From Aldehydirespirator sp965117015 (lineage in GTDB: Bacteria; Actinomycetota; Acidimicrobiia; Acidimicrobiales; Aldehydirespiratoraceae), in NCBI GenBank assembly GCA_965117015.1, contig OZ220747.1:3162001-3226000 (forward strand): DNA of 64,000 bases. Reading direction: 5' to 3'. The position numbers were made by a program, and so were the translations under genes. Under the pieces are notes generated by a model. That model had not been told where the DNA came from and ran no database searches. It saw only the letters and a program-made list of their open reading frames with translations. This document shows, one piece after another, positions 51,888 through 60,433 of this stretch (position 1 is its first letter; the number at the start of each line of letters is the position of its first letter).

Positions 51888-54605
51888 ATGGGCGGATTCG
51901 ACGTCTCCGGCCCCCTGCTGCTGCTGGGATCGATCTTCGGGATCGGCTACGCGCTGCTGGGCATCGGCCTGGTGCTGGCCTACCGGTCCAGCGGCTTCAT
52001 CAACTTCGCCCACGGCGCCACCGGCCTGCTGGCCGCGTCGGCGATGTCGGTGGTGGTCAACGACTACGGCGTGCCCTACTGGCTGGGCTTCGCCGGCGCC
52101 CTGGCCGCGGCCGGCCTGCTGGCAGCCGGCATCGAGGCCATGCTGGCCAGCAAGCTGGCCGGCGCCCCCAAGGTTCTGTCGATGGTGGCCACCCTCGGCG
52201 CCGGCCAGGCGCTGCTGCTGCTGGCGCTGTCGTTCGCCAAGGGCGGCCTCGGCGGCGGTAGCTTCCCCCAGCCGCCGGGGTTCCCCCAGTTCGAGCTGAC
52301 CGTGTTCGTGTCGCAGTCGGCCACCGCCCTGCTGTGGCTGTCGCCGGTGGTAGTTGGCGGGCTGTATGTGTTCCTCCAGCGCAGCAAGTACGGGCTGGCG
52401 GTGCGGGGCGCGGCCGCCAACGCCGACGCGGCCACCCTGGCCGGGGTCGATCCCCGCCACATGGCCGCGCTGTCGTGGGCACTGGCCGGGGCCCTGTCGG
52501 CCTTCGCGGCCATGCTCATCCTCCCCAACCAGTCGACGGTCACCCCCGACGCCCTCGGCCCCGACTTCATCGTGAGGGGCCTGGCCGTGGCCGCCCTGGC
52601 CCGGTTCGCCAACTTCCCGGTGGCGTTCGCCGCCGGCCTCGGCATCGGCATCGTCGAGCAGGTGCTGGCCTCCAACCCCGACTCCACCGGCTGGTTCGAG
52701 GTGGCCCTGTTCCTGCTCATCCTCGCCGGGGTGGCACTGCGGGTGGGCGCGGGCCGGGACCAGGCCGAGCGCTGGGCCAGCCTGACACCGAGCCGCCGGC
52801 TGCCCGACGCCTACCGGGGTGTGTGGCTGATCCAGCACCTGGGCTGGGTGCTGGGGGGCGCGGGCGCGGTGGCGGCCGCGCTGGCCTCGGTGTGGATCAC
52901 CAACCGGTCGGCCTTCCTGCTGTCCACCGTGATCGCTTTCGCCACCATCGGGATCTCGGTCAGCTTCCTGACCGGCCTCGCCGGGCAGCTCTCGCTGGGG
53001 CAGGTCGCCTTCGCGGCCATCGGCGCGGTGGTGGGCGTGCGGGTGGCTGTCGACACCGGAAGCCTGGCGTTGGGCCTGCTGTGCGGCGGCGTCACCGGCG
53101 CGGCCGCGTCGGCCGCGGTGGGGCTGCCGGCGCTGCGGATGCAGGGCCTGCTGCTGGCGGTGGCCACCCTGGCCTTCGCGCTGGCCACGTTCAGCTGGCT
53201 GCTGCGCCAGGACTGGGCGTTCGGCTCCGGCCTCTCATCGCGCCCGGTGAGTGTGCTCGGCTTCGAGGTAACCAACTCCCGGGGCTTCTACTACGTGGCC
53301 CTGGTGATGTTCGTGGTGGTGCTGGCGGTGGCGGCGACACTGCGCCGGTCGTCGTTCGGGCGAACGCTGGTGGCGGTGCGCGACAACGAGGCCGCGTCCC
53401 GGGTCCTCCAGGTCGCGCCGTGGCGGCTGCTGGTGACCGCCTACGCCTTCGCCGGGTTCGTGGCCGGCGCCGGCGGCGTGGTGCTGGCCATGAACAACAC
53501 CTTCGTCACCCGCAGCATCTTCTCCCCTGGCGACAGCATCAACGTGGTGGCCATCGCGGTGATCGGCGGGCTGTCGGAGCTGACCGGCCCGCTGCTGGGC
53601 GCGGCCTACCTGATCGGCATCCGCGAGTTCTTCGATCTGGAGCTGTCGGCCCTGGCCGGGCTCAACGCGGCGTGGCTGATCCTGATCCTGGAGCAGCCCC
53701 GGGGCATCCACGGCTTGCTGGACAGCACCCGGCGCAACCTGATCGATCAGATCGCCCGGTTCCACGGCATCGACCCCGACACCGCCGAGGCCCCCCGGCC
53801 CGAGGCGGTGGCCTCTCCGGTGGCGGCGCCGGCGGCCGTGGCCAGCAGCTCTACAAGCGTGGGCGGCACGGTGCTGGAGGTGCGGGGCCTGTCGCGGCGC
53901 TTCGGCGACCTGAAGGCGGTCGACGACGTGTCGTTCAGCGTGGAGGCGGGCGAGACGCTCGGGCTGATCGGACCCAACGGCGCCGGCAAGACCACAGTGT
54001 TCGAGCTGGTGAGCGGGTACCTGCGCCCGCACGCCGGGTCGGTGGTCTTCGACGGAGAGGACATCACCCGGTTGTCGCCCGAGGCCCGCAGCCGCCGCGG
54101 GCTGGTGCGCTCGTTCCAGAACGCCTCGTTGTTCCCCACCATGACCCCGCGCGAGATCGTGTTCCTAGCCTGCCGGTCGGCCGCCGGCGGTCGCTTCGTG
54201 CTGGGCGGGTCGAGGGCCGAGGGGGCCATCGAGGACCAAGCCGGCGACACCCTGGCCGCCTTCGGGCTGGCCGCGGTGGGCGACCAGCCGGTCGGCCTGC
54301 TGTCCACCGGCACCCGGCGCCTCGTCGAGCTGGCCGCCAACGTGGCGCTGCGGCCCCGGCTGCTGCTGATGGACGAGCCTTCGGCCGGGATCGCCCAGGC
54401 CGAGACCGAGGCCCTGGGCCAGGTGATCGTGCAGATCCGCGAGGCCTACGGCATCACCCTGGTGGTGATCGAGCACGACATGCCGCTGCTGGCCTCCGTA
54501 TGCGACCGCATGATCGCCCTGGAGGTGGGCCAGATCATCGCCGAGGGCTCCCCCGCCGCAGTCCAGACCGACCCCGCAGTAGTCCGCAGCTACCTCGGCG
54601 CCTAG
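51888..54605 (+). CDS. LivH-LivM-LivG triple fusion ABC transporter
   Basis: The 905-residue protein joins three usual genes. Residues 1-300 are LivH-like (YRSSGFINFAHGATG), 310-620 LivM-like (GLAGQLSLGQVAFAAIGA and VRDNEAASRVLQV), and 660-905 a LivG ATPase with Walker A GPNGAGKTT near 694 and Walker B LLLMDEPSAG near 825. The ABC signature is LSTGTRR instead of LSGGQ. Together with the preceding gene it makes a full transporter from two polypeptides. Confidence 0.9.
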   Translation: MGGFDVSGPLLLLGSIFGIGYALLGIGLVLAYRSSGFINFAHGATGLLAASAMSVVVNDYGVPYWLGFAGALAAAGLLAAGIEAMLASKLAGAPKVLSMVATLGAGQALLLLALSFAKGGLGGGSFPQPPGFPQFELTVFVSQSATALLWLSPVVVGGLYVFLQRSKYGLAVRGAAANADAATLAGVDPRHMAALSWALAGALSAFAAMLILPNQSTVTPDALGPDFIVRGLAVAALARFANFPVAFAAGLGIGIVEQVLASNPDSTGWFEVALFLLILAGVALRVGAGRDQAERWASLTPSRRLPDAYRGVWLIQHLGWVLGGAGAVAAALASVWITNRSAFLLSTVIAFATIGISVSFLTGLAGQLSLGQVAFAAIGAVVGVRVAVDTGSLALGLLCGGVTGAAASAAVGLPALRMQGLLLAVATLAFALATFSWLLRQDWAFGSGLSSRPVSVLGFEVTNSRGFYYVALVMFVVVLAVAATLRRSSFGRTLVAVRDNEAASRVLQVAPWRLLVTAYAFAGFVAGAGGVVLAMNNTFVTRSIFSPGDSINVVAIAVIGGLSELTGPLLGAAYLIGIREFFDLELSALAGLNAAWLILILEQPRGIHGLLDSTRRNLIDQIARFHGIDPDTAEAPRPEAVASPVAAPAAVASSSTSVGGTVLEVRGLSRRFGDLKAVDDVSFSVEAGETLGLIGPNGAGKTTVFELVSGYLRPHAGSVVFDGEDITRLSPEARSRRGLVRSFQNASLFPTMTPREIVFLACRSAAGGRFVLGGSRAEGAIEDQAGDTLAAFGLAAVGDQPVGLLSTGTRRLVELAANVALRPRLLLMDEPSAGIAQAETEALGQVIVQIREAYGITLVVIEHDMPLLASVCDRMIALEVGQIIAEGSPAAVQTDPAVVRSYLGA

Positions 54606-54612
54606 AGCTCGC

Positions 54613-55431
54613 TCACTCGTTGTCGAGGTGGGTGAAGAGGTCGCGGGTGCGGAACGGGGCGGACATGAACCGGGCGAACGCCTTGCGGCGGGTCAGCCAG
54701 ACGACCCTGGCCCCCGACTTGTCGGCGGCCAGCATGTGGTCGGCCAGCCATGGCGTGACGGTGTGAACCTCGTCGGCCAGGATGTTGAAAATCCGCTTGG
54801 CCTTCTCGAACTGCTCCGACGTGATGTCGTAGTCGCCGGTGAGCAGCTCGGTAACGACGATGCCGGGCGACACCGTGCACACCTGCACCGGGGTGCCGGC
54901 GGTGTCCTTGCGCAGGGCCCGCTGGAGGTAGCGCACCGCCCGCTTGGTGGAGCCGTAGGCGGCCATGCCGGGCTGGGTGGCCCCGTCGGACCCGAAGCCC
55001 TCCGTGTTCCAGATCTGCCCGTGGCCCTGCTGAAGCATGTTGGCGATGGCCGTCTTGCTGGCCAGCAGCGCCCCGGTGAGGTTGGTGTCGACCAGGACGG
55101 CTAGGTCGTCGTCGCGCTGCTCCCACAGCGGCAAGCGCTCGATGCTGACGCCCGCGTTGTTGACCCACACGTCGACCCCGCCGAAGGCCACGGCCGCGGC
55201 GTCCCACAGCCCCTGGAGCTGGCCGGGGTCGGTGATATCGCAGGCCGCGCCGCACACCCTCGACTCGCCGTAGTACTCACCCAGTTCGGCCACCACCGCC
55301 TCGACCTGATCGGCCGACCGCCCGCTGATGGCCACCCGGCACCGCCGCTTCAGGAACTCCCGGGCCAGCCCGTTGCCGATCCCCCGGGTACTACCGGTGA
55401 TGACGATCCGCCTGCCTTCTCTCGCGTCCAT
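54613..55431 (-). CDS. short-chain dehydrogenase/reductase
   Basis: The 272-residue protein has the NAD(P) motif VITGSTRGIGNGLA, NNAGVS, and the catalytic YGSTK (Y-x-x-x-K). It lacks a substrate signature. It may reduce or oxidise a carbonyl intermediate. It converges with the transporter operon, eight bases from its end, and no operator was found before it. Confidence 0.88.
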   Translation of the reverse strand: MDAREGRRIVITGSTRGIGNGLAREFLKRRCRVAISGRSADQVEAVVAELGEYYGESRVCGAACDITDPGQLQGLWDAAAVAFGGVDVWVNNAGVSIERLPLWEQRDDDLAVLVDTNLTGALLASKTAIANMLQQGHGQIWNTEGFGSDGATQPGMAAYGSTKRAVRYLQRALRKDTAGTPVQVCTVSPGIVVTELLTGDYDITSEQFEKAKRIFNILADEVHTVTPWLADHMLAADKSGARVVWLTRRKAFARFMSAPFRTRDLFTHLDNE

Positions 55432-55471
55432 ATGACTACGACCGCAATTCCCTTCTGCGATCCCCTGCTGC

Positions 55472-55520
55472 GAACATCAATGAGTTAACCACCCCACAGG
55501 TAGCTAACTCATTGAAGTTC
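55472..55520. repeat. palindromic repeat, copy 2
   Basis: GAACATCAATGAGTTAACCACC and GGTAGCTAACTCATTGAAGTTC form a 22-base hairpin. This is the same element as 33192-33240 with four differing bases. It lies between two genes on the reverse strand. Confidence 0.8.
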
Positions 55521-55546
55521 GTTGCCCCGCTCCGCGCTTCCATTGC

Positions 55547-56500
55547 TCAGCGCCGGTCCCAGCGCGCCACCCGCTTGTCGTCGACCAGTCGTCGCAGACC
55601 AGCCTCGGCCCGAGGCTCCAAGCAGGAGGCGATGAAGGCAGCGATCAGGTCTCCCAGCAGGTCCCGCAATGCCGGGTCGGCGGCCGGGTCGGGCTCCAAG
55701 AAGGCGCGGCCGCTGGTGGTGTCCACCGGATGGCAGAAGGCGAAGTGTCCGGCGCCAGCCAACTCGACCAACCAAGAGTCCCCCCGCCGGTGTCCGATGG
55801 CCGCGTCGAACGTGCGCCGAACCGGATCGTGCGCTCCGTTACCGCTGCCGTAGCGGTCGCGGCTGGACGCGATGACGCCGTCGTCGGTGCCCGCGAGCAG
55901 CATCGCCGGCACCTTGGCCGGGATGGCCACCACCGTGGCCTCGCCGTGTCCCAGAGCAGTCGCGACCATTGTGTGGGCGCCGTAGGCGAACACCGCCCGC
56001 AGGCCCGGCACCCAACCGGGGTCGCTGCTGTGCAGCGCGACCGTCCCCCCGGCGGAGTGGCCGCCCACCACCACCCGGTCAAGGTCCACCATCCCGCCAG
56101 GTGGCGCGCCGTCAGCCGCCGAGAGGCCAGCCAGGCGGTCGAGCAGCGGTCCGACAGCGGTAGCCACCGGACGGGTGCCGATGTTGGCGGGGCTCAGCGC
56201 GTCGAGGTCCAGGCCGGGCGTGATGCCCCGGCCCGCGGGCCCCAGCGACCCGATGGCCGCATAAGTCACCACGCACACACCGGTGGGCACGAGCCGGTGG
56301 GCCAGCCAGCGGTAGCTGTCGGGGGCCACGTTGATGCCAGGCATCACGATCACCACCGGCCACGGCTCCCCCGCAGCGGCGGGAACCTGCCCGGTAAGGC
56401 GGGCCTCCTCCAGACGGCTGCCGTCCCCCGGATAGTAGAGCGTGGCCAGGGCGGGGTCGCCGCCGGCGTCGAAGGAGAAGTGCCAGCCCCGGACGATCAT
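55547..56500 (-). CDS. alpha/beta hydrolase (PET hydrolase/dienelactone hydrolase-like)
   Basis: The 317-residue protein shows the nucleophile elbow GGHSAGGTVAL, the oxyanion region VIVMPGINVAPDSYRWLA, a likely catalytic Asp in LAGTDDGVI and His in GAGHFAF. This arrangement matches bacterial cutinase/dienelactone-type hydrolases. No signal peptide is present, so it is cytosolic. It is divergent from the calycin operon that starts at 56569, with operator C between them. Confidence 0.85.
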   Translation of the reverse strand: MIVRGWHFSFDAGGDPALATLYYPGDGSRLEEARLTGQVPAAAGEPWPVVIVMPGINVAPDSYRWLAHRLVPTGVCVVTYAAIGSLGPAGRGITPGLDLDALSPANIGTRPVATAVGPLLDRLAGLSAADGAPPGGMVDLDRVVVGGHSAGGTVALHSSDPGWVPGLRAVFAYGAHTMVATALGHGEATVVAIPAKVPAMLLAGTDDGVIASSRDRYGSGNGAHDPVRRTFDAAIGHRRGDSWLVELAGAGHFAFCHPVDTTSGRAFLEPDPAADPALRDLLGDLIAAFIASCLEPRAEAGLRRLVDDKRVARWDRR

Positions 56501-56520
56501 GGGCTAACTGGGTGCAGACG

Positions 56521-56545
56521 GTTCCGCTGAGAGGAACGCGGTTTC
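56521..56545. promoter_or_regulatory. palindromic operator, site C
   Basis: GTTCC-N7-GGAAC-GCG-GTTTC lies between the alpha/beta hydrolase and the first calycin-like gene, 23 bases before the latter's ATG. It has the same layout as sites A, B and E. Confidence 0.75.
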
Positions 56546-56568
56546 ACAACTCGATACTACGTTCTACC

Positions 56569-57033
56569 ATGCGGGTCATGAGCCACCCGAAGAACTACGG
56601 CGAGCCCTCGCCCCGGCCATACCAGTGCTTCATGGGCCACTGGGAGGGGCTGTGCAAGAGCTTCACCCCCGGCGGCGACTTCCTGGAGTCCAGCGCAGTG
56701 CACATGGACGTGTACTGGCTCGACGACCGGACCTGGCACCTCCACGAGCACTTCGAGAACCTCTACGGCGTCGGCGAGACGGTGTTCGACACCCCGATCG
56801 GCGTGGACGGCAAGCGATGCTTCGCCGAGAGCGACCAGCTCACCCTGGAGGGCACCGAGCTGACCCCCTACAACTACGTTTTCACCATCGACAGCCGGGT
56901 CAGCGCCAACATCGTCTACAACAACCACTACTTCCTGGACCCCGACACCCGCCGGATCATCACCCACAAGGTGCGCGACGGAAAGACCAACCTGTTCCAG
57001 ATCCAGGACTTCGCCCGGGTGCAGCGGCCATGA
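56569..57033 (+). CDS. calycin/lipocalin-like protein (DUF3598-type)
   Basis: From ATG 56569 (another at 56578) the protein has about 154 residues. It is beta-rich with the opening CFMGHWEGLCKSFTPGG, YWLDDRTWHLHEHFENL, and a DPDTRRIITHKV strand. The G-x-W near the start and the barrel-like spacing suggest a calycin fold, which often binds small hydrophobic molecules, including bilins in the CpcS/CpcT families. The assignment is by pattern only. It is the first gene of a four-gene operon (56569-59442) with overlapping stops. Confidence 0.6.
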   Translation: MRVMSHPKNYGEPSPRPYQCFMGHWEGLCKSFTPGGDFLESSAVHMDVYWLDDRTWHLHEHFENLYGVGETVFDTPIGVDGKRCFAESDQLTLEGTELTPYNYVFTIDSRVSANIVYNNHYFLDPDTRRIITHKVRDGKTNLFQIQDFARVQRP

Positions 57034-57848
57034 TCGTGCAGCCGCCCGCCGGCGGGGCCGCCGACGCCCCCCACTTCGTGATCGCCATGCACCAGCACAC
57101 CGCCTTCGCGGGATCGCTGGCCGCCGACTTCGGCAACGACACCTTCGCCGGCCTGGAACCGGCCGAGCCCATGCAGTACATCGTCGACCACCACGACGCG
57201 GGCTGGGCCGACCTCGACGCCCGCGCCCCCCAGAACCCCGACACCGGGCTCCCCTACAACCTGACGGCCACCCCGCTGGCCCAGATCGTGGCCACCTCGG
57301 CCGGATCGCCGCAGTTCAACGAGGCCCACCACCCCTTCAGCGGCGTCATCTCGTCGATGCACACCTACGGGCTGTACTGCGGCCGCTACGGGCTCAGCGA
57401 CAAGATCTTCCTCGACCTCATCGGTGACGACATGCGCCCCGAGGTGGACGCCATGCTGGAGGCCGAGGAGAACCGCCAGCACCGGCTCAAGCAGGACCTG
57501 GCCGGCGACGACCCGGGCCTGGCCGACGAGGACTTCATCTTCCACGCCTACAAGCAGCTCCAGTTCTTCGACACGCTGTCGCTGTACTTCCACATGGTGC
57601 CGGAGGGCGAGCGGGGCACCGCCGAGTTCCACAACGTGCCCCGGGCGGTGGGCGACGACGTGACCATCTCGGTGACCGAGCGTCCCGGAGCGGTGTACGA
57701 GGTCGATCCGTACCCGTTCGCCAACGACGGGCTGGAAGCGGCCACCGAGGGCCGGTACCTGGCCCCCCAGCCGCCGGGCACCGACCTCGGGCCGGTGCTG
57801 GCGGCCGCGCCGGTCGACACCCAGACGGTGCGTCTAGTGCGAGCGTGA
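57030..57848 (+). CDS. DUF3891 HD-like protein
   Basis: The 272-residue protein overlaps the previous gene by four bases. It has the DUF3891 pattern: H-x-x-H-A-x-x-A-G near the start (MHQHTAFAGSLA), IVDHHDAGWADLD, NPDTGLPYNL and ISSMHTYGLYCGRYG. DUF3891 proteins carry conserved His/Asp residues like HD-domain metal hydrolases. No reaction is established. It is the second gene of the calycin operon. Confidence 0.7.
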   Translation: MIVQPPAGGAADAPHFVIAMHQHTAFAGSLAADFGNDTFAGLEPAEPMQYIVDHHDAGWADLDARAPQNPDTGLPYNLTATPLAQIVATSAGSPQFNEAHHPFSGVISSMHTYGLYCGRYGLSDKIFLDLIGDDMRPEVDAMLEAEENRQHRLKQDLAGDDPGLADEDFIFHAYKQLQFFDTLSLYFHMVPEGERGTAEFHNVPRAVGDDVTISVTERPGAVYEVDPYPFANDGLEAATEGRYLAPQPPGTDLGPVLAAAPVDTQTVRLVRA

Positions 57849-58771
57849 GCGGGGGCTCCTTCTCCCAGGGGCTCGGCGAGTGGATTGGATCGGCCGAGGT
57901 CTACGACGCCAACGGCCGCTTCGCCGGCATGGGCCGCGACACCCGCACGGTGCGGGCCGACGACGGAGCGGGCCGCGTCACGGTGGATGTGACCTTCGAG
58001 GGGCCGTTCTCGCTGGCGGGCACCTACACCATCGCCGACCACGGCACGCACCGGACCTACGAGGGGCCCCTCAACCTCGGCCGTGCCGAGGTCCTGGGAG
58101 ACGGCCTGGTGGCGACCCACAACTACTGGCCGAGCCTTGGCCTGTCGCAGCGGTTCTTCCTGATGGTGCTGCCCGGTGGCGACCACCAGCTGTCGCTGGC
58201 ACTGCTCAGCCGGGGCGACCAGCTCCGCTGGACGGTGGTCGGCGAGTACCGGCGCCAAGCCGAGGTCTCGCAATCCCCGCCGCCCGCGGTCGAGCCCATA
58301 GACCCCGCGGCGGTGAGCGACGACCCGTCGGCGGGGCGCGGTCGCCTGCTACTGCTGCGACCTGGCCGATGGTCGGGCCAGCTGCACCGCCTCGACTGCG
58401 ACCTTGAACCCTCCGGGACTGTCGACTTCGTCGAGACAGTGGCCGCCGCCAGCAATGGCCCCGCCGGGCAGGCGAGCGGGGCGCTGACGGTGGAATTGTC
58501 GGGGCTCGACTTCGCCCCGGATGCGTCGTTCGTGCTGGAGTCCGACGGCTGGACGGCGTGGACCCCGGCCGGCGATTTTGCCGGCAGCGCGGCCCTGAGC
58601 GGCGGCCGGGGCCTGAGCGGCCACTTCCACAACGATCCGGCCGGATGCCGGGTGTGGCGCCGGGAGGTCGCTTCGCTGGACGGCTCCACCAAGGCCGTAC
58701 TGCACATCTGGTACCGGGGTGAGGAGCGGCTCGGCGCGCTCTACGGCACCGTAGCCTTCGACCCGGAATGA
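57845..58771 (+). CDS. calycin-like paralogue, two-domain
   Basis: The 308-residue protein starts GTG with a four-base overlap (GTGA). The N-terminal half has GLGEWIGSAEVYDANGRF and GPFSLAGTYTI, and the second half repeats with GRWSGQLHRLDCDL and GLSGHFHNDP, so it is a duplicated beta-barrel. No active-site motif was recognised. It probably binds a hydrophobic ligand, as judged from its neighbours. Confidence 0.6.
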   Translation: MSGGSFSQGLGEWIGSAEVYDANGRFAGMGRDTRTVRADDGAGRVTVDVTFEGPFSLAGTYTIADHGTHRTYEGPLNLGRAEVLGDGLVATHNYWPSLGLSQRFFLMVLPGGDHQLSLALLSRGDQLRWTVVGEYRRQAEVSQSPPPAVEPIDPAAVSDDPSAGRGRLLLLRPGRWSGQLHRLDCDLEPSGTVDFVETVAAASNGPAGQASGALTVELSGLDFAPDASFVLESDGWTAWTPAGDFAGSAALSGGRGLSGHFHNDPAGCRVWRREVASLDGSTKAVLHIWYRGEERLGALYGTVAFDPE

Positions 58772-59442
58772 CTGAGAGCACCCGCACCGCGGCCGACCGG
58801 TTCGGCGGCGCCTGGCTGGTCACCGAGCACGTCTACGACCCTGACGGCACCTACCGCGGTCATGTGGCCCAGCGCCGCCGCGTCGAACCGGCGGGAGACG
58901 GCAAGCTCCGGGTGGTCCAGCACTGCGAACCGTCGCCGGACCTGGAAGGCCACCCCATGGCCGCCTTCGCCGGCGACTGGATCTTCGAGCTCCGAGTGGA
59001 CGGACCCCGGCGCCGGTACCTCGGCCCGGACGTGCTGGGCGCGGCGACCGAGTGGCAGCCCGGGACCATGACCGGGCGGGGCATCTGGCCCCGGTTCGGA
59101 TACGAGTTCGAGTCCTACAGCGTCCTGGTCGCTCCCGACCGCCAGCTCACCGGCGGGTTCTTCTCGCTGGCCGGGCGGTCGGTGGCCGACATCGTCGGGG
59201 TGGCCATTCCCGAGTCGTCCGGGGTCGAGCCCCGCCTCGACCTGTCGGCACCGGTCCCCGAGGCGGACGACCGCTGGCCGCTGCACCGGATGGTCGGACC
59301 CCTGCTGGTGGCGGTCGGGCAGCCGTCGCCGCTGCGCCGCCGCCGCCTGTGGGCCATGCACGACCCGATCGGTGCCTCCGGCTTCGAACTGGTCGAGGAC
59401 GCCAGCGAGCACGGCCGCGTCGTGTCGGTGACCGTGGGCTGA
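58768..59442 (+). CDS. calycin-like paralogue
   Basis: The 224-residue protein overlaps the previous gene by four bases (ATGA). It starts with TESTRTAADRFGGAWLVTEH and contains VYDPDGTYRGHVAQRR, the same W-x(n)-YD-x-D/N-G-x-x-x-G signature as the flanking genes. It ends the operon, converging with the gene at 59453. No function is established. Confidence 0.6.
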   Translation: MTESTRTAADRFGGAWLVTEHVYDPDGTYRGHVAQRRRVEPAGDGKLRVVQHCEPSPDLEGHPMAAFAGDWIFELRVDGPRRRYLGPDVLGAATEWQPGTMTGRGIWPRFGYEFESYSVLVAPDRQLTGGFFSLAGRSVADIVGVAIPESSGVEPRLDLSAPVPEADDRWPLHRMVGPLLVAVGQPSPLRRRRLWAMHDPIGASGFELVEDASEHGRVVSVTVG

Positions 59443-59452
59443 CGCTCTCGGG

Positions 59453-60394
59453 CTAGGCGTCCGCCGACCAGGTGAGGGCGCCGAAGACGATGTCGGTCAT
59501 GCGGTCGCCGTCATACAGCTTCCAGACCGCGGCCAGGGTGTAGTCGCGGTCGATGATGAACTCGCGGCCCTTGACCTTGAACGCCTCGCGGGCGTGGTGC
59601 TGGGTGGTGTACAGGGCCCGGCCGTAGGCCAGGGCGTTGCCCCACAAGTCGGGACCGTCGTAGGTGTGGCGGTTGCCGTTGGACCGGGTGCGCACATAGG
59701 TGAACGACCGATCAATCTCCCCGGACATCTCCCACCGCTGGGTGGCCCGCACCAAGTCGATGGGATCGTGGCGGATGCGGACATCGACACGGCCCCGCGG
59801 CTGCTGGTCGGCCCCGAACACCTCGCAGGATCCGGCCCACACGCCGCCCTTGCGGTCGGGCAGGGTGTGGGGCCAGGCGGCCATCTCCCGCTCGTTCGCC
59901 AGATGCGCGTCGATGCGGGCCTTGGTCTCGGGATTGGTGTCGTAGTCGTGGGCGTTGAGGTACACCCCGTTGAACACCGAGAAGATGGTGGGACCCTCAT
60001 ACAGCAGCGACGAGTACACCTGGGTCACCCCGTCGGCCAGGATCTGGTTCATGGTGTTGAGGTCAGCCCGCCAGCCCGGCGCGTAGTAGTGCGAGTCCAC
60101 CAGCGAGCCGTAGGGGTGGCCGGCGCCGTAGAAGTCGGGGCCCTGGTAGATGCGGTTGTCGCCCTGGTCGTCCACCCCGAACTCGAAGTCCTTGATCTCG
60201 AAGCGGTTGCGCAGCGGGCCGGTGTTCATGAAGTTGCACTGCATCCAGTAGGTGACCTCGCCGTCGGCGAACACGCTGGCCCGGCTGACCTTGTTGAAGC
60301 CGGTGTGGCTCCCGTCGGCGTCGAACACCGACGGCAGGCCGTACCACTCCCCGGTGATGCGCTGCTGCCACTCAGAGGCTTCGGTCTCGCTCAT
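59453..60394 (-). CDS. calycin-like paralogue, two-domain
   Basis: The 313-residue protein starts ATG within a few bases of operator D. It has two similar halves: GEWYGLPSVFDADGSHTGFN and, later, GVWAGSCEVFGADQQPRGRV. Shared words such as IYQGPDFYGAG and TYDGPDLWGNAL confirm an internal duplication. The family resembles the calycin-like proteins of 56569-59442. It probably binds or chemically handles the same ligand. A weak chance exists that it is an enzyme. Confidence 0.6.
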   Translation of the reverse strand: MSETEASEWQQRITGEWYGLPSVFDADGSHTGFNKVSRASVFADGEVTYWMQCNFMNTGPLRNRFEIKDFEFGVDDQGDNRIYQGPDFYGAGHPYGSLVDSHYYAPGWRADLNTMNQILADGVTQVYSSLLYEGPTIFSVFNGVYLNAHDYDTNPETKARIDAHLANEREMAAWPHTLPDRKGGVWAGSCEVFGADQQPRGRVDVRIRHDPIDLVRATQRWEMSGEIDRSFTYVRTRSNGNRHTYDGPDLWGNALAYGRALYTTQHHAREAFKVKGREFIIDRDYTLAAVWKLYDGDRMTDIVFGALTWSADA

Positions 60395-60397
60395 AGG

Positions 60398-60410
60398 GGA
60401 ACTCCGTTCT
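60398..60410. promoter_or_regulatory. palindromic operator, site D (partial)
   Basis: GGAAC-TCC-GTTCT has the core inverted repeat with a three-base gap but no GTTCC seven bases outside it. It touches the start of the gene at 60394 and would overlap its promoter. Confidence 0.55.
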
Positions 60411-60433
60411 AGGTGCGGGCGGCGTTGCAGCGG

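Noticed and set aside
49989..52838. A 949-codon reverse frame across the transporter genes
   Set aside because: It is a long antisense shadow of two high-GC membrane protein genes; the forward frames show clear ABC motifs.
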